A DNA stretch of 64,000 nt from Plotosus lineatus (GCA_024760905.1 CM045745.1:17946782-18010781), one strand, 5' to 3'; counted from the stretch's first letter, positions 43,291 to 56,958 are shown. The notes: a model not told the origin generated them from the letters alone. A program made the numbers and translations.

Positions 43291-43997
43291 ATATAACTAC
43301 TATTTCTTACATATATTATTTTGGTTGAAATGTCGGTGGTTTTAAACAATTTTAGACTTTTTAATGGTGAAAGCAGCATCATCAATTAATCCTAGTTTTT
43401 GGTGTATAATGCAGGCAGAGTAGGGTTATTTTACATCTTTTGGATATAATAAAGTCAGCTATATATGTTAAAACAGGAGTGGGTAAGGTAGGCTCATCAG
43501 CAGTCTCTGGTAGAACTGAAAAGGTGGAGGCTATGCTTAAAACCAGCTGTCCTCAGTGACTTACTGTTGTATTGTTATGGATAATCTAAAATATTCACAT
43601 GTAAAATGTCCTGCTCATAGATTTTAGAATTGAGTGATGTGTCTATTCCATTGACAAAATATTGAAAAAAACTTTGTACTTTTTGCTTGTGGTTCATAAT
43701 TACAAAAATCTTCAGCCACTGATGTTGTCAATTCAGCAGAATAGATTCAAGAAAAAAAAAAATCAGTAGACAGAAAACAGTTGAACTAGAGTTGCAGAGA
43801 TTTCCATGACACAACTGTGCCTGTTTTTAATACAGTGCCACCTGAGGGTCCAAACATCATGGGTATCGACTATTGCTTTTTGGCCTGTCTGATATAGACA
43901 GAGATTTCAGCAGATTCTCAAAATCTTTAATGGTTTTTGTATCACCAAAGTCCTCGCAATTTTACTTTGAGAAACATTACTCAGAATTTGTTCTACA

Positions 43998-44046
<49 letters not shown>

Positions 44047-45120
44047 TTTTTGATCAAATTTGGACAACCTCTTCCCATATGCACTTTTTATTTTCATACT
44101 GGCCTAGTGGTAGTGAACCAAAGTAATTGGAAAACAGATTCCTCTGGCTGATTCACACTTTTAACTACAGTATTTGCTACAACGAGTAGTTGCTAATTTC
44201 AATAATCTTCTCTGAGATGAAGATGCTGTTTTATTCTAAGAGTTTCTGGCAGTTGAAATCAAGGTTTGCATCTACGTTACACTTACTCAAACTGTGGTCA
44301 TTTTTATCTAAATTTGGCCCTAAGGCATGGATGTATTATGTAAGTGTACCCCATGGATTACTTGTAAAGAAAGGCTCTTGACATTAACATGACTGAATTT
44401 AATTTCCTAATATGCACAAGAGAAAGGATTGGACCTTTAGGACTATCTCAGTCAGGGCCATGATTAGAGAAAAAAGTAAGGAGAATAATTAAGGTGGATT
44501 CTCTGGAGCCTCCCTGACATGACAGTGAAATATGATTGGATTAGTTTCAGTACTAAGGTCCAAATGGTTCTTTATTATGTCTGAAACAATAAATTGCTTG
44601 TTTGGACAGCAAAACATTTTTGGATTACCCTCCAGGGATGCATTCGAAGCCCAGGACGAGCATGGATAACCAATGGGTTATTAGGTCTGTTTGTGTCCCC
44701 TCTCCACACACATATTTCCTTCAAAGTTAGCCGTTCCAGAGGTGATTGTCAAAATGAAACTTTAAAATTTGCTCCGGGCTCTTGTATACCACCTTTATGA
44801 AGAGGAACATTACAGTGAGAAAGGGGATTGAATATGTGTGATTTATGGCCATTGGGAGGAGGCTAATTTCAGTCATTAAAGATTTAAATATGCTTATATT
44901 GCTCTGTTATGCTTGAACTCAATGAGCCCATGTGCTGATATATCAAAGAACTTAAAGCTCAAACTAAAAAAAATTGGATGCGTGTGACCTAATGTTCCTG
45001 TTATATATATTTTGGATACATTTAGCAAAGGTTCTAGCTATCTAACTAGTGATCTATCTATCCATCTATCTATCTGTATATCTATTTATCTATTATGCCC
45101 ATATATTAGCTATATATTGG
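43291..45120. other. Unassigned sequence
   Basis: An (AT)n/T-run lies at 44004-44051 and an impure ATCT repeat at about 45052-45092. I recognised no gene or transposon in the remainder. Confidence 0.4.
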
Positions 45121-45130
45121 CTATACTGTA

Positions 45131-45162
45131 TTTTATATTATATTATATTATATTATATTATG
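45131..45162. repeat. (ATATT)n repeat flanking the V-SINE
   Basis: Five to six units of TATTA/ATATT occur here. A shorter stretch of the same repeat recurs at 45575-45590, so it probably served as target site. Confidence 0.9.
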
Positions 45163-45574
45163 GTGGCACGGTGGCGTAGTGGTTAGCACGTCCGCCTCAC
45201 AGCAAGAAGGCCCGGGTTCGATTCCCGGCCTGGGCGTTTCTGTGTGGAGTTTGCATGTTCTCCCCGTGCTTGTGCGGGTTTCCTCCGGGTGCTCCGGTTT
45301 CCCCCACAATCCAAAGACGTGCACTGTAGGTTAATTGGCCGTTCTAAATTGACCGTAGTTTCTCTCCTGCAGCGGCACTGGAACCCAGTCGTATCAGCAC
45401 TTGCCTTTCCATTGGATCCTTCCGGTGGCGCCGAGACAGGGGGGGACTTGCTGCTTGGGTAACAGCCTGTCCCTCATTACTCCCTACCCAGGCTCTGTGC
45501 ACTGGGGAGTATCACCAGTTGGGATACTGGCCAGAGCGCAGCCATAGTCCTTCGGGACTGACGGAGGCCTACGC
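45163..45574 (+). mobile_element. V-SINE with an unusual long 3' extension
   Basis: The tRNA-like head (GGCACGGTGGCGTAGTGGTT, B box GGTTCGATTCC) is followed by the conserved V-SINE core (TTTCTGTGTGGAGTTTGCAT, GTTCTCCCCGTG, GGTGCTCCGGTTTCCCCCAC). After TTCTAAATTGACCGTAG the usual tail is replaced by a GC-rich segment (GCAGCGGCACTGGAACCCAG, TTCCGGTGGCGCCGAGACAG, CCTTCGGGACTGACGGAGG). The sequence is little diverged and flanked by the ATATT repeat, so the unit looks young. Confidence 0.8.
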
Positions 45575-45591
45575 TATATTATATTATATAT

Positions 45592-45905
45592 CTCCAGCGG
45601 TATGTCATCAGGACCAACTGCCTTTCCACTCTTCATCCTCTTCAATGCCTCACTTCACCCTTACTAATCTTTGCTACTTCCTGATCCTCAACAGTCATCT
45701 CTTCTACTCTTTTTTTTCTCTCCCATTTTCCTCATTCATCAGCTCTTCAAAGCACTCTTTCCATCTTCCCATCACACTTCTGTCATCAGTCAATACATTT
45801 CCCTCTCTGTCCTTAATCACTCTAACTTGATGCACGTCGTTCCCATCTTTATTTCTCTGCTGTGCCAACCTGTATAAATCATTTCCTGCTTCCTTACTGT
45901 TCAAC
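45592..45905 (-). mobile_element. RTE LINE fragment (region between endonuclease and RT)
   Basis: The minus strand encodes NDLYRLAQQRNKDGNDVHQV and KDREGNVLTDDRSVMGRWKE, matching the linker before the RT in the copy at 60997-64000. It ends in the [10 protein letters not shown] region. Both ends are truncated, one at the ATATT repeat and the other at an AC microsatellite. Confidence 0.8.
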
Positions 45906-45907
45906 AT

Positions 45908-45957
45908 ATCACACACACGCACGCACACACACAGACACACACACACACACGCACGCA

Positions 45958-46030
<73 letters not shown>
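45908..46030. repeat. (AC)n/(GCAC)n microsatellite
   Basis: AC repeat with an internal GCAC block is about 120 bp long. Confidence 0.97.
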
Positions 46031-46032
<2 letters not shown>

Positions 46033-46089
46033 TATGTTTGCAGGCTGTATGGCTCACTGTATTATAAGGTACAATATCAATGAACAAAC

Positions 46090-46540
46090 ATTGAATGACC
46101 CAGTTTAATACATAAGCCGCACTGGATTATAAACTGAATTAAGCGAAACAAAATCAAACTTGATTTAACTGATTCACAATAAGTCTCATCATTTTTCAGT
46201 CGTAACACATAAAATATAAAATAATACACTTCACAATAACTCTCAACATTGTTCAGTTGTAACATTATAAAACAAGTGTCTGAGTTTAACAGTTGCCTGA
46301 TTTTGACATAAAGTCCAGATCCCCCCACTTACGACCTGTTGACTCCAACATCCAGTGGCTGGAGTTTTTGGTTAATCCAGCCAGAATGATGGCAAGCTCT
46401 GAATTAGTTTGCTTCACTTGGGTTTTTGATGGTATCAGTGAGATGGACGCGCATAGAGTCACGTGGCCTCGTCCACACATAAGTCGCACCGTCAATTTTT
46501 GAAAATTAAAGGATTTTAAGTGCGCCTTATACCCCGAAAA
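46090..46540. other. Possible MITE-like repeat, uncertain
   Basis: The left portion reads ATAAGCCGCACTGGATTATA and the right portion AAGTGCGCCTTATACCCCG. These resemble paired 'TAAGTCGCAC...TATAAG' words of short DNA-transposon repeats in vertebrates. Clear termini and TSD were not found. Confidence 0.3.

Positions 46541-46541
<1 letters not shown>

Positions 46542-46615
<74 letters not shown>
46542..46615. repeat. (GT)n microsatellite
   Basis: A GT array of about 72 bp with one GG interruption. Confidence 0.97.
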
Positions 46616-46617
<2 letters not shown>

Positions 46618-46869
46618 ATAAAGACTTGGACTGTTTCTTCTTTATTGCATGTTTAATGCTGTGAACTGTTTTTGTATGTGAAGATTGGAAAAGGTTTTTC
46701 TGTAACATTGTTCGTTGAAGTGTCTCTATCTATGCTAGTTGATGCGATTGCCTGCAAAACTACTGTGCAATTAAAACATTGAAGGTTCATCCTTATATGT
46801 GCCCAATGCTGTCCTTCTCTGTTTACATTACCATTTACTTTTGTTTTCACTGCGGTTTTATTTCTACTA

Positions 46870-47272
46870 TTGTGTTCGTGTTGGTCGTGGGCAATCCTAA
46901 GCCATATTCATTCATACCTATTACCTTTTTTCTGTCCTGACTGTTCTGTGTACTTCTATTATAGTTCACAGGCAATTGCTATTTTAAATTTTAGGCAATT
47001 TCTAAAGCAGATATATTGCAGTATGCTCTTTCATATCCAAGCCTTCTTTCTTAGTCGTCCCCTTCTTTTCTTTCTTTTATTGTTTATTAATTTATACTAT
47101 TTATGTATCTATTTATTTATTTACTTATATAATATATATGTATGTGTGTATGTTTGTATTTGTATCTATTTTTGCACCCACTACTGATGGTACCTCAAGA
47201 GCCTGTAACAGTGAATTTCTCCATTGTGAGATTAATAAAGCTGTATCTTATCTTATCTTATCTTATCTTGAC
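46870..47272 (+). mobile_element. LINE 3' UTR-like segment ending in (TCTTA)n
   Basis: The end reads GTGAATTTCTCCATTGTGAG, ATTAATAAAGCTGTATC and then about five TCTTA units. This resembles the short-repeat tails of Rex1/CR1-like LINEs in fish. No coding part was recognised upstream. Confidence 0.45.
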
Positions 47273-47279
47273 TTTATGT

Positions 47280-47700
47280 GAGTCTAAGCTTCTGCCTAAA
47301 TTTTAGTCCATGCCCACATTATTTCACTGCAATTGCAATTTCCTTTATATTTTTACCTAAAAAAAATTCCAGGCAGATGAAATATAGATCATATGAACCA
47401 GGACCCTATTTATATGTATACACCGTCTAGGTTATTATAATCCACTAAAGGCAAGCAGTGGTTTGCATCAATTACAAGGTTTAATTTTCTTAACCTTGTT
47501 GGCAGTACTGAACCCCACCAGTTTCATATGTGCATTCACAGAACCCTTCTTTACTGAAAAATACAATATGATTTTTACAATATGTCTTTGCCTGTAGACA
47601 GTTGTGATGGGCTCAAGCCACTTGATTACCGATTTTTAGGTTTTTTTTTTATTTTTTTAGATATTTGATATTTGCCTTTTTGGTATTACTAAACTTACCT
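47280..47700. other. Unassigned sequence
   Basis: Nothing was recognised. Confidence 0.35.
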
Positions 47701-47702
47701 TG

Positions 47703-48056
47703 ACGGCACAGTGGTGTAGTGATAAGCACATCCCCCTTACAGCAGGACGGTCCTGGGTTTAATTCCCATTTCTGGCGTTTCTGTGTGGAGTTTGCCTGTT
47801 GTCCATGTGCTTGTGTGGGTTCCCTCCAGGTACTCCGGTTTCCTCCCACAAGCCAAAAACATGCACAGTAGACTAAATATCTGTTCCAAATAACTTCTAT
47901 GTGTGGGAGTGGAAGTATGAATGGTTGTATGTGTGATGGCCTGGTGAGCTGTCCAGGCTGTACTCTGCCCTTGTCTACAGTCGGCTGAGACGGGCGCCAG
48001 CCTTTCTGTGACCCTAATTAGGATTAAGTGGTTCAGAAAGTGAATGAATGGATGAA
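47703..48056 (+). mobile_element. V-SINE with tail type i, fused to the SINE-1-style 3' end
   Basis: A diverged V-SINE head (GGCACAGTGGTGTAGTGATA) and core (TTTCTGTGTGGAGTTTGCCT, GTACTCCGGTTTCCTCCCAC) are followed by GATGGCCTGGTGAGCTGTCC, CAGTCGGCTGAGACGGGCGC and CCCTAATTAGGATTAAGTGG, ending in GAATGAATGGATGAATGAA. That 3' half is the same as tail type i of SINE-1, so two SINE families share one tail. The probable donor is a LINE partner. Confidence 0.82.
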
Positions 48057-48062
48057 TGAATA

Positions 48063-49213
<1,151 letters not shown>

Positions 49214-49219
49214 TATACT

Positions 49220-49990
49220 ATTTATTTTGTAAACTTAAACAATCACACTGTGAATTTGCTATGGTATATTCATGATATGATAGATGTATATGTAATGAAA
49301 TATGTAACGCATTTTTCTTTCGTTTACAACTTCATTCACAGTTTCTTCATAACAACAATAAATGCTTTCATAACATTTTAATTTAAAACAGATGAAGTAA
49401 TTATTGCATTTTAAAATATGAGATTCCATTTTATATAAACTAAATTCACCTTACAAGAACAACAATGATAACATTTTCCCAGCAAAAAGTGAGAGGCATT
49501 TCTGCTTGTAACTGTGAGCATGGTCTCACTGGTGTTCACCGATGAACGTTCCCGGTCAATCAGATGCTTGGCCAAATGTAACAAGCATAAACCTTACATC
49601 TTCTAATTCTCCTTACAATTTTTAGCTTTTCTGGAAAAGTCCACCTTGAAATGGATTTTTAAGACTGTTGAACACCAAGTCAATTTATGCTCCTCCATCA
49701 GTCATTGAGAGAACAGTAAAATGCTGACATTTAGGCCAGCTAGCTGGCCCTGTGAGGCGAATCTGAAATCTGATTGCTTAAAGAAACAGACCCATTGCTA
49801 ATATAGTTTAAGTGACATCAGCCAGCACTGCTAATTTTGAAGGCCTTGGGTAGATTAGATTGATATGACAGCACATCAAAGCTGAAACCTGATTGAACAA
49901 AAAAAGTAACATCTACATACATGTACTGGAAGCAGTGCTGCCAAGAGACACTACAAAATTAGGAGAATATACTGTTTGGAATAAAGTAAT
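49220..49990. other. Unassigned sequence
   Basis: Nothing was recognised. Confidence 0.35.
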
Positions 49991-49994
49991 ATAA

Positions 49995-51205
49995 TTTAAT
50001 GGGACAGACATTGTCAACCTGTCTCTTGCCCAAGCAGCAGTACCAGCGTGCTTCAAGACTGATTCTATAGTGCCAGTGCGAAAACACTCCTCTCCAACAT
50101 GCCTGAATGATTACCACCCTGTTTAACTAACACCCATTATGTTGAAGTGCTTTGAGTGACTGGTCAACTCAAGCAGTGTCTGCTCGCTAAATTAGACCCA
50201 CATCAATTTGCCCACTGATGCATCAGGAGTACAGAGAATGCTGTATCCACAGCATTGGAACTGTGTCCTCTCTCACCTGGACAACAAAAAACACATATGC
50301 AAGAATGTTCTTTGTTGACTTCAGTTCAGCATTCAACACTCCAAGTTAATCACAAAACATAGGACCCTGGAATCATTATCTCTCTACAACTGGATCATGG
50401 AATTTCTGACCAACAAACCCCAGTATGTTAGGTCAGGCCACAACAGCTCCACCACCATTACAGTCAACACTAGTGCACCTCAGGTGTGGTGAGTCCATTC
50501 CTCTACATTCTTCACTCATGACTGTAGGCTTATATATGGATCAAACTATATCATAAAGTTTGCAAATGACACCACGATAATCGGACCCATCATTGACAAT
50601 GATGAGTCTAACTACAGGTCAGAGCTAAAGCACCCAGCTGGTGCACAGACAATAACCCACTCCTAAATACCAGCAAAACCAAGGAGCTTATTGTGGATAT
50701 GATAGCTTCAAATTCTGTGGACCCACATCTCAGAGAACCTGTCCTGGTCAACCAACACCTCCAGCCTGGTCAAGAAGGACCAAAAGCACCTCTTCTTCCT
50801 GAGTATACTTAAGAAGAACCATCTGTCTGATGACAGCCTGGGCAACTTCTACCACTGTGCAATAGAAAGCATTCTGACCAACTGTGTCAGAGTCTGGTAT
50901 AGGAATTGCTCTGGTGCTAACTGAAAGGCACTGCAGTGGGTCGTGAAAACTGCCCAAAACATCACAAGGACTCCACTTCCTGCTACTGAGTACATCCACA
51001 AAAAGAGATAGCTTCTCCACATGTGTGGCATTATGAGGGGCTCATCTTATCCTGCCATCAGACTCTTCCAGCTCCTAGCCTCCATTAGACAATTCAGGAG
51101 CCTCCAAAAAAGAAAAATAATAATAATAATAATTCTGTTGAGGAACAGCTTCTTATACATTTTATATCTCTATTTGCACTTTTGTTTAGTAATATAGAAT
51201 ATTTT
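49995..51205 (+). pseudogene. Rex1-like LINE ORF2, heavily decayed
   Basis: Local frames give LDPHQFAH (before motif A), RMFFVDFSSAFNT-like sequence around 50308-50340 after frameshifts, IMEFLTNKPQYVRSGHNSS and YIIKFANDTTIIGPI (motif C, where the family has F-A-D-D-T). A C-terminal MRGSSYPAIRLFQLL region and an ATAATAATAAT stretch follow. Every segment needs frameshifts to be joined. Motif C again has Asn for the first Asp, as in the copy at 25705. Confidence 0.7.
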
Positions 51206-51345
51206 TCCAGAAGAAAATTGTGTTCACGTAGTTGCTCAATAGAAAGTAAGATGAGCTAAAGATGTCTCAATCAAGAAAATTAAATGAAAATTGCAAATAT
51301 TTCTATAGAATCTATAAAAATCCAAAAAAAAAATCTATAAAAATA

Positions 51346-52290
51346 CAGTTTTGTTCAAAATCAAACATCACTAACCCGATCAATCACTGTTTTTGATAGA
51401 AATTATATCTCTACATGGCAAATACTTTACTAGCAGGTTTAGTAGAGTAACAGGATCCAACAGACCCAACAGTCATAACAGGAAGGCTGCTGATTCTGTG
51501 TAATTGAATCATTAATTGAAAGGGACATGTTTAAAATAATATCAGTGTGGAGTTCAATTAGTGACGTCATTCATTCTTTGAAAAACGTGTCAATTATTGT
51601 CCTTAATTAAGGAACGAAGGAAGACATTCCAGGCATTGTTCAGAACAACAGTATACCTTGATTATACAGTAAAGTTGATCTGAGAGGTTAAAACATATAA
51701 AGACGTGCAGAAAATGATAGGCTGTTTTGCTAAAATGACTTCAAATGCTTTAAAATGGCAACCAAAACCTGAAAGATATGGAAGAAAATTAAAACCATCA
51801 TTCAAATGGATTGAAGAAGACCCCAAATGGCAAGGACTCAACAAGGAGCCAACAATCAGCTCCAGGAAGATCAAGAAAAGCTATAAAGGTACCTGTGAAT
51901 ACTATTATAATTTGAAGATGCCTATGTGAAGCCAAGCTATCAGCAAGAAGCTACAGCAAAGACCCACTGTTGAAAAAACAAGATGTGCTGAAGCCTTTGG
52001 TAGGCCATCTGGTAGCAAGGAGGGAGAGCACATTGGGTGAATTATTGAAATAATCCTCTTTTGATACACAGAAGTTATTTCAAATCGGAAATGTTCGGAA
52101 TCTGTATTTCTGACTCCTACACCTATTATAGGATACTGGCCCCAATCAAGCTCTGTCCATAGGGTTTGGCATGGTGTTGCAAATGGAGTGATAGTGTTCC
52201 TTGTTTTAAATCTGTATTCTGTTGTCAAACATAAACTTTTTATTTTATTGACCAATCTTAGATTTATATTCCAGGAGTCAAATTTTTACT
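51346..52290 (+). mobile_element. Tc1-like element remnant (CAGTTTTGTTCAAAAT terminus)
   Basis: The left end CAGTTTTGTTCAAAATC after TA (51344-51345) is the well-known start of a Tc1-like family in fishes. The frame at 51705 gives QKMIGCFAKMTSNALKWQPK and KEPTISSRKIKKSY, the helix-turn-helix region of the transposase. The DDE region is mostly missing. The right terminus is not clear, so the end coordinate is approximate. Confidence 0.6.
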
Positions 52291-52567
52291 GTTGAAGTTG
52301 AGAGTAATTTTTTGATGGCACTATTTAATGAAGCATCCAATTAAGGAACTTTCAGGTATTTGTTTTCATTTGCATTTATGGCTAGAGACAGGCTTCTTGA
52401 CCTGCATGTGCATACATCGCACCACAACCACATGGCTTAGTTATTTCACAATGTTTTCTCAGTTTTTATTTTTATTTTTTGGATTCATAAGTCCCAAGTG
52501 AACTATAAGTTGTACAGAGATTGTAGAATCAACAGTGTCCAAGAATCCTGGATAAAACCAACATCTA

Positions 52568-54065
52568 CTGGTCCTTTTCAAAAAAATTAGCATATTGTGA
52601 GAAAGTTCATTATTTTCTGTAATGTACTGGTACAAATTAAACTTTCATATATTTTAGATTCATTGCACACCAACTGAAATATTTCAGGTCTTTTATTGTT
52701 TTAATACTGATGATTTTGACATACAGCTCATGAAAACCCAAAATTCCTATCTCAAAAAATTAGCATATCATGAAAAGGTACTCTAAACGAGCTATTAACC
52801 TAATCATCTGAATCAACAAATTAAAAACTTTTAAAAACTCCCAGCCTGGTTCATTACTCAAAACTGCAATCTTGGGTAAGACTGCCGACCTGACTGCTGT
52901 CCAGAAGGCCATCATTGACACCCTCAAGCAAGAGGGTAAGACACGGAAAGAAATCTCTGAGCGAATAGGCTGTTCCCAGAGTGCTGTATCAAGGCACCTC
53001 TGTGGGACGTCTGTGGGAAGGAAAAAGTGTGGCAGAAAACGCTGCACAACCAGAAGAGGTGACCGGACCCTGAGGAGGATTGAGGAGAAGGGCCGATTCC
53101 AGACCTTGTGGGACCTGTGGAAGCAGTGGACTGGGCTACAGGTGCCGCATTCCCCAGGTCAAGCCACTTTTGAACCAGAAACACTACAGAGAAGCAGCAC
53201 TGGACTGTTGCTAAGTGGTCCAAAGTACTTTTTTCTGATGAAAGCAAATTTTGCATGTCATTCAGAAATCAAGGTGCCAGAGTCTGGAGGAAGGAAATGC
53301 CAAAATGCTTGAAGTCCAGTATCAAGTACCCACAGTCAGTGATGGTCTGGGTTGCCATGTCAGCTGCTGGTGTTGGTCCACTGTGTTTTATCAAGGGCAG
53401 GGTCAATGCAGCGAGCTATCAGGAGATTTTGGAGCACTTCATGCTTCCATCTGCTGAAAAGCTTTATGGAGATGAAGATTTCATTTTTCAGCACGACCTG
53501 GCACCTGCTCACAGTGCCAAAACCACTGCTAAATGGTTTACTGGCCATGGTATTACTGTGCTCAATTGGCCTGCCAACTCTCCTGACCTGAACCCCATAG
53601 AGAATCTGTGGGATATTGTGAAGAGAAAGTTGAGAGACACCAGACCCAACACTGTGGATGAGCTTAAGGCCGCTATCGAAGCATCCTGGGCCTCCATAAC
53701 CCCTCAGCAGTGCCACAGGCTGATTGCCTCCATGCCACGCCGCATTGAAGCAGTCATTTCTGCAAAAGGATTCCCGACCAAGTATTGAGAGCAGAACTGA
53801 ACATAATTATTTGAAGGTTGACTTTTTTTTTGTATTAAAAACACTTTTTTTATTGGTCAGATGAAATATGCTAATTTTTTGAAATGGGGATTTTTGGTTT
53901 TTCTTTACTTTTTTGCCAAAATTATGAATAGTAAAACAATAAAAGGCTTGAGCTACTTCAGTTTTGTGTAATGAATCTGAAATATATGAAAGTTTCAGTT
54001 TTATCCGTACATTACAGAAAATAATGAACTTATCACAATATGCTAACTTTTTTGAGAAGGACTAG
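52568..54065 (+). mobile_element. Tc1-like element with near-perfect ~60-bp TIRs
   Basis: The left end (CTGGTCCTTTTCAAAAAAAT) and the reverse-complemented right end (CTAGTCCTTCTCAAAAAAGT) match through about 60 bp, including TTAGCATATTGTGA and TCATTATTTTCTGTAATGTAC. TA lies on both sides (52566-52567 and 54066-54067). The length of 1498 bp is typical for a Tc1 family member. It is the best-preserved DNA transposon in the window and carries a transposase gene with internal lesions. Confidence 0.92.
52872..53788 (+). pseudogene. Tc1-like DD34E transposase, interrupted in the middle
   Basis: The N-terminus MGKTADLTAVQKAIIDTLKQ with GCSQSAVSRHLCG and GRKKCGRKRCTT is a helix-turn-helix/AT-hook-like DNA-binding region. 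Deletions and frameshifts between about 53100 and 53200 disturb the linker (RIPQVKPLLNQKH survives in another frame). From about 53199 the catalytic part is open to the stop at 53788: WTVAKWSKVLFSDESKFC (first Asp), IFQHDLAPAHSAKTT (second Asp), WPANSPDLNPIENLWDIVKR (Glu), ending AVISAKGFPTKY. All three acidic residues are present, so only the disrupted linker makes it a pseudogene. Confidence 0.88.
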
Positions 54066-54067
54066 TA

Positions 54068-56159
54068 CATCACCAGAAAACCCATCACTGTCCTTTTGTG
54101 TAATTTATAGTTAGGACAATACGTGCTTAGCCTTGATAATTCATGAATTCATATATTACAGTATATTGAAGAGGTGCTTCACATATTTTTTCTTTTCTTA
54201 TTTACTGCTGATAGAACATTACAGTTGCATCAGCAGCATTCTTTGAATAATCATCTGACACAACTGCTGCTCATAAGCTATACAAATCTATCTTACCTGT
54301 GATTATTCTGTATCTTATGACACTTCTAATCTACTAGTTCACACCATTGATGATCTTGAAATCTTGAAACTAAAATTTTGGTTCCTATACAATTATTAGT
54401 TGAACTAATTTCACGATCTTACTGACTTTACCCATGTATCCAGACATTTAGATAGGATTTATAATCATGCTCATTACATGTTTAAATTCTTAAAATAAAG
54501 GAACTTGTGAATAATAATGTTTATGATGTGCATTTTGAGACTGGTCAAGATACTATACTCTGATCTCAGGGGACTGATATGGAACCTGATTATTATATTT
54601 CCTGAGAAACAGATGGTGAAAAAGCTGCAGTTTCTGTTCATGGGTCAATATTACTATGTGAAACCATTTGTTAAGTTGGATCAGGAAAGTGATGAATTAA
54701 TTATTAATGTGCACAGATGATTCAGGGGTTCTGTAAATCGCCAGAGATTCCAAATTTCCATTAAGAGCTATCATGTTTGATCATACCACTCCCAGTAAGA
54801 TACAGTCAGTATCAAGAAAATCTTTACTGCAGTCTTAAATGAGACAGATAAAATGCTGTACAATCCTACTGCTTACTAAACAATATACAAATATCTTCAT
54901 ATTCCTCTTTGCAATTTTGAAAAGAGAGAAATATGTAAATGAATAACAAGCCTGTCATTAATGGGAAATAAACCCTGATAGGATGATGCATAACTGCAAT
55001 ATGGTTGTTTGGATATATGTTTAATGAATCAGTAACACTAGTTGACAAATTTTAATTGGAACTAACTGAAAGCTGACAATTAAATTATACCTAATTTTAG
55101 GGAACTGATTCATCATCATCATATCTTATCCCCGTAGGGTAGTATTAAAAAAATGACATTAGTTTTTCTTATCATGCCATGTTTTTATTCTGTGCCTTGT
55201 GTACCTGTGGCATTGGTGGCTGTCGTGCTCAATAGATTTATTTGGAAAACTGCCAACTTGAACCTGAATTAAACTTTCCGCTTGTTTTTTTTTAAATTGA
55301 AAATCAAGTTAAATCAGCATTTCTGCTGCTTGTATAAAGTGTTTGAATAGTGTAGATGCATTTTGTTATACATGTTGGAGCTTTACTGTACTGTGTTAGA
55401 GGATGAACATTAGGGAGTTTGTGAAGAGAGTCTACTTGGCTTACTTTAAGATTAACTTGGAAACCAGTCTTGGGCTCCACATAAAGTATGCAAGCCTTTC
55501 ATTGAAAATTTCTGACAGTTGACCAAGGAAAAGCAAGAGAAACTGACATCTGGCATTCCTGTGGTATGGCAAGAGCTGAAGAAGAATATAGATGTTGCAC
55601 TGAAACTGCATAATTAAAAAAAAAATGCGTTTCTATATTGGAATGCTTTATGAGCACATTGTACAATAATTTGTGGGATCACAAATTGTTGTGGGACCAT
55701 TATCAGGGAAAAAAAAAAAACAGTAAAAATAAATAAATAAATAAAATGAAAAACAGTAAGACCCTTGATATCGACAACCAAATGATTTCGTGCAGTTGAA
55801 CATATTTAGAGTTGTTCTATTTATCAATATGTTATATGCATGCCTAATGAATCTACGTAAGGAAATAACATCGCAAAAATCACAATGATTTATTAAGAGA
55901 AGTTTTGATTTTTGCCTTTCTTCAGTCTTTCATGCAGCTTGTATTTCCCCACTAAAAAGGAGCCTGCATGCTTTTGTTTGGTTCTGTAAAAGATGCTTAA
56001 ATAATGCTGAGATTGCATTGAATCCAATATTTGGCATCAGTGAAGGAGGCAGGTAATCAAGTAAAGTTTGATCAATAGAACACTTGTAAACTCAGCCAGC
56101 TTAAATTTGACCCATGAAAAAGCCTTCTGTCAGCGAGTGCGCTCATGTGCGTGTACGGG

Positions 56160-56218
<59 letters not shown>

Positions 56219-56955
56219 ATTATTTCTTGTATAGTACCTGATACCAAAGAATACGTTATGTGTTATTGCAGAGAGCATGGAGACATGCTTGCTTTTTTGA
56301 TTTGTATGATGTGAAGCTGCAGGACCAATAAATTACCTGAGAAGACATTGCTGCTTTACAGAATGTTCAGATGTGGTGTCTCTTTTATTGCGTCACTAGG
56401 TGGGCACTTTTTACTTGAAAGGAGTTACACTATTAAAGTCAACAGAGCTTAGTAGCTAAAAAAAAAAAAAAAAAAAAAAATCATGTGACTGAATCTTGTA
56501 TGCACAAATTAAAACTTTGTATGTAAAGTAAATGAAATTTATAGATGTAGAATGCAAAAACAATGGAGATGATCAGTATAGTGTTTCAGCAGAGTTAATG
56601 CAGTGACAGATGGAATTTTTCACAGACTGTGAAATGCAAGGAAATCATCAGAGGAGAATGATTGAATGGATGTAATGTTGCATTTTGGAACATGCAGTCT
56701 TCATGCCACTTATTATTTTCCAACCTACTCGTCTACTGTTTTACTCTGTAGCAAGTTTTGAGGTCTTAATGTGGTGCTTAATCAGCAGTAGTTTTGGGCT
56801 TCCTTAAGGTGAGAATTGGAGGCAGGACCCAGAAAGTATCTGTTGAAGGTATCCCCTGCCACAAGAGTGACATTTGTATTGGTAATGTAATAGTTTCTTG
56901 CCTTTGTATCAGTTCTTCCTTTCCTTTCTAAAATTCTTGAAGGCACTATTTATAA
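54068..56955. other. Unassigned AT-rich sequence
   Basis: Recognisable items are a copy of the type-iii SINE tail word (CATATCTTATCCCCGTAGGG, 55122-55141), a (GA)n array at 56164-56214 and an A-run at 56459-56480. No gene or other transposon was recognised in nearly 3 kb. Confidence 0.45.
56164..56214. repeat. (GA)n microsatellite
   Basis: A GA array of about 50 bp. Confidence 0.98.
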
Positions 56956-56958
56956 GTA

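Noticed and set aside
44594..44800. 68-residue ORF as a possible host exon
   Set aside because: There is no family motif, convincing splice context or neighbouring exon. Length is within chance expectation.
45163..45235. A functional tRNA gene at the ATATT repeat
   Set aside because: The canonical-looking B box belongs to the V-SINE head, and the conserved V-SINE core follows without a terminator.
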